Assembly (NCBI RefSeq): GCF_004009905.1
Contig: NZ_ML136890.1
Coordinates: forward strand, 1 to 34,599
Origin: Lactobacillus xujianguonis
GTDB lineage: Bacteria > Bacillota > Bacilli > Lactobacillales > Lactobacillaceae
Reading direction: 5' to 3'
DNA: 34,599 bases
Shown: piece by piece, positions 33,229-34,599 of the stretch
How the letters are laid out: every line of letters begins with the position of its first letter
How positions within the stretch are numbered: position 1 is the stretch's first letter
The notes under the pieces: generated by a model
What the model was told of the DNA's origin: nothing
Seen by the model: only the letters and a program-made list of their open reading frames with translations
Databases searched by the model: none
Program-made: the position numbers and the translations under genes

Positions 33229-33591
33229 ATGGATAGAAAATTTACGAAGAAATGCACAATTATTGTATTGATTTCCACGATTTTATTGCTTTTTTTATCA
33301 TGGATCGATAACGGGTTTTCAATTCATTTTTTTACTAGTTGGAATTTTACTTTAGAAATAGTTTTGTCTTTCGTTTTTAGTATAATTTTCCTTCCATTTA
33401 TAATTTATTTCAGTTCAGTGCTGTCAAGTGAGAGAAAACCTTTAACCGTCAAGAGAAAAGCAGTTTCATTAATTATCTGTGTTGGACTTATACTTTTTGA
33501 CATTATTTTGAATAAATTACTTGGGGTTAAAGAAAGTTCGGTAAATTATGCTATTGATGCGATTATTATGATAGTGATTTTTATGCTTTAG
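33229..33591 (+). CDS. putative bacteriocin immunity membrane protein B
   Basis: A 120-aa four-segment membrane protein, same length and topology as the one at 32540. Shared stretches include KKCTIIV, FFTSW, LSFVFSII and FD.ILNKLLG. AGAAAGG lies upstream. It follows the bacteriocin remnant, so the bacteriocin-immunity pair was duplicated and only the immunity gene was kept. It could protect against a bacteriocin no longer made here or simply add dosage. Confidence 0.72.
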   Translation: MDRKFTKKCTIIVLISTILLLFLSWIDNGFSIHFFTSWNFTLEIVLSFVFSIIFLPFIIYFSSVLSSERKPLTVKRKAVSLIICVGLILFDIILNKLLGVKESSVNYAIDAIIMIVIFML

Positions 33592-33657
33592 GTTATGAAG
33601 ATGTTTTGAGGCTATCTGATTTTAAAAAGAATAAATGAAGAAAAAGGAGGAGTAAAT

Positions 33658-33834
33658 ATGATTACTGGTAAACTAATTTTCGAAATTATCTATATTCTGC
33701 AATTTGTCTTCCATATAATTTATATCAGTTTTCAAATGATTCAACATAATCCATTGGAACCAACTTATTTGCTCCTTGCTGGTACTATCATGATAGCGAC
33801 ATCTCTAATCTTCATTTCAATTAACAAAGGGTAG
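33658..33834 (+). CDS. small two-TM protein, 58 aa
   Basis: ATG at 33658 with AAGGAGG 6-8 nt upstream opens a 58-aa frame: MITGKLIFEIIYILQF, a first membrane segment (about 6-26), a short polar turn (QHNPLEPT) and a second segment (about 37-54). The strong RBS and the 15-nt distance to the next gene support it. A role in immunity or regulation within the bacteriocin locus is only positional inference. Confidence 0.65.
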   Translation: MITGKLIFEIIYILQFVFHIIYISFQMIQHNPLEPTYLLLAGTIMIATSLIFISINKG

Positions 33835-33849
33835 TCAAAGGAGTAAAAA

Positions 33850-34122
33850 ATGCTGAGTATAAATTATCTGCCAATTTGTATTTTTGTTGTTGATGTACTG
33901 ATGTTTATTATTTTTTCAGTAAGGTTGCATCAGTTACTTCACATTACTAGTGACATGTCAATTTTATTAATGGGTTGCATATTCACATACATGTTTAATG
34001 AATTTTCGATTGAACATGCTTCAAAGGCTTTGTTTTTTGCAATGATCGTGATTACGTTAGCACTTGCCGCTAGAATTTGGGATCAATATCGCTCATTAAA
34101 ATTAATTAGGATACCAAATTAG
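33850..34122 (+). CDS. small membrane protein, 90 aa, possible immunity protein
   Basis: A 90-aa protein with three hydrophobic segments (about residues 7-23, 36-50 and 61-74). AAAGGAGT precedes the ATG. It forms a pair with the 58-aa gene and its stop lies within the terminator at 34111-34150. No family is recognised; size and place suggest immunity. Confidence 0.65.
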   Translation: MLSINYLPICIFVVDVLMFIIFSVRLHQLLHITSDMSILLMGCIFTYMFNEFSIEHASKALFFAMIVITLALAARIWDQYRSLKLIRIPN

Positions 34123-34150
34123 TCTTAAAATGGACTGATTTGGTATTTTT
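34111..34150 (+). terminator. terminator, repeated type
   Basis: ATACCAAATTAGTC (34111-34124) pairs with GACTGATTTGGTAT (34133-34146) with a single mismatch, and is followed by T residues. It begins inside the 90-aa gene. Confidence 0.88.
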
Positions 34151-34280
34151 ACGTTTTAAGGGATGCTTTCTTGCTAAACTGATGGTAAAGAGAGAAAAAT
34201 ACGATTTTTTCAATAAATGTTATTGACTAAAGCTAACAAAATACTTATTTGCAGTGATTATTTATTGTAATACAATAAAG
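34113..34280 (+). repeat. intergenic repeat copy 2 (terminator plus promoter cassette)
   Basis: Diverged second copy of 32961-33120. It ends with TTGCAG, a 16-nt spacer and TACAAT (about 34251-34278), a plausible promoter for the 60-aa gene. The segment AACAAAATACTTATTTG is the best-kept part of both copies and could be a regulator target. Confidence 0.65.
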
Positions 34281-34300
34281 ACGGAAGGCGGGTGGAAAGA

Positions 34301-34483
34301 ATGAAAAAAGAATACACTTTTTGGATTCTGGCAGGTCTGATCCTCATCATCGGCATTGTTGATCTTGTTCGATATTCATTCAGCGACTTCTTAACGTTGG
34401 AAGGTATAATCGCTTTAATTCTGGTGCTTTTTCCGATAGTCAACGCGATTGTGATGACCTTTAGTCAAGCGGCTGAAAGTTGA
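34301..34483 (+). CDS. small two-TM protein, 60 aa
   Basis: A 60-aa protein from ATG 34301 (GGTGG 5 nt upstream, GGAAGG further up). A GTG at 34292 is a possible alternative start but leaves too little room for an RBS. Two membrane segments (about 6-25 and 36-55) are joined by a short loop with SFSDFLTLEG. It ends SQAAES and is followed by a terminator. Function is unknown; it is the last gene of the bacteriocin region in view. Confidence 0.65.
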   Translation: MKKEYTFWILAGLILIIGIVDLVRYSFSDFLTLEGIIALILVLFPIVNAIVMTFSQAAES

Positions 34484-34496
34484 AAGCACTAAAACG

Positions 34497-34524
34497 GGCC
34501 AGATTCCTTATGGGATCCGGCTTT
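34497..34524 (+). terminator. terminator after the 60-aa gene
   Basis: GCCAGATTCC pairs with GGGATCCGGC over TTAT with one internal mismatch, followed by TTTGTT. A smaller hairpin (GCCTAA/TTAGGC) follows at about 34531-34550. I see no gene in the last 75 nt. Confidence 0.7.
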
Positions 34525-34599
34525 GTTATGCCTAATTTAGTTTTTAGGCGGGCTCTTCTAACGCATTTTGAATACATTTGGGCAACATAGAAATAAAGT

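Noticed and set aside
34258-34443. 61-aa minus-strand frame
   Set aside because: It is antisense to the 60-aa membrane protein gene and its promoter cassette, with no RBS or hydrophobic or domain pattern.

Overview
The window reads as the chromosome of a low-GC Gram-positive of the genus Lactobacillus, probably the acidophilus/helveticus/gasseri branch. Support comes from a complete type II fatty acid synthesis (FAS II) operon in the lactic acid bacterial order, strong AGGAGG-type ribosome binding sites, AT-rich intergenic DNA, CcpA-like cre sites and a quorum-regulated class II bacteriocin locus. Species was not determined.

Layout. (1) 54-2809, minus strand: a two-gene BceAB/FtsX-type ABC exporter with its own promoter, a palindrome over the -10 box and a shared hairpin terminator. 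(2) 2890-13423, plus strand: fabZ1-fabT-fabH-acpP-fabD-fabG-fabF-accB-fabZ2-accC-accD-accA-fabI-birA. The genes are tightly packed or overlapping, preceded by a consensus promoter with a FabT-like operator and closed by a strong terminator. The operon carries everything from acetyl-CoA carboxylation (including the ligase that biotinylates AccB) to acyl-ACP elongation. The second FabZ has lost the catalytic histidine. (3) 13558-16456: small membrane proteins of unknown function, a 59-aa orphan and a RBBP9/YdeN-type hydrolase. (4) 16478-23966: a short promoter-hairpin-terminator unit (possible small RNA or attenuator), then a cre-controlled cluster of a cytoplasmic FMN/FAD 'fumarate reductase-like' flavoprotein, an MFS transporter, a divergent LysR regulator, an AroE-type dehydrogenase, a second paralogous MFS transporter and a type I AroD. 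Together they look like a module for quinate/shikimate uptake and redox conversion, with the flavoprotein as candidate enoate reductase. (5) 24040-25345: a decayed AAA ATPase gene. (6) 25478-34524: a bacteriocin locus with a double-glycine signal-type peptide, a histidine kinase split by an in-frame stop, a LytTR regulator, a C39-peptidase ABC exporter, its accessory protein, a secreted thioredoxin-like protein, two paralogous Cys-containing double-glycine bacteriocin peptides, and several small membrane proteins likely to be immunity proteins. One immunity gene is duplicated together with a 3' scrap of a bacteriocin gene.

How it works together. The FAS operon is probably FabT-autoregulated. 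The quinate/shikimate module is probably induced through the LysR protein and repressed by CcpA when sugar is present. In the bacteriocin locus the peptide, kinase and regulator would form the quorum switch, the C39 exporter would trim and export the peptides, and the thioredoxin-like protein could form the disulfide predicted in each bacteriocin. The nonsense codon in the kinase suggests this switch may be off in this strain.
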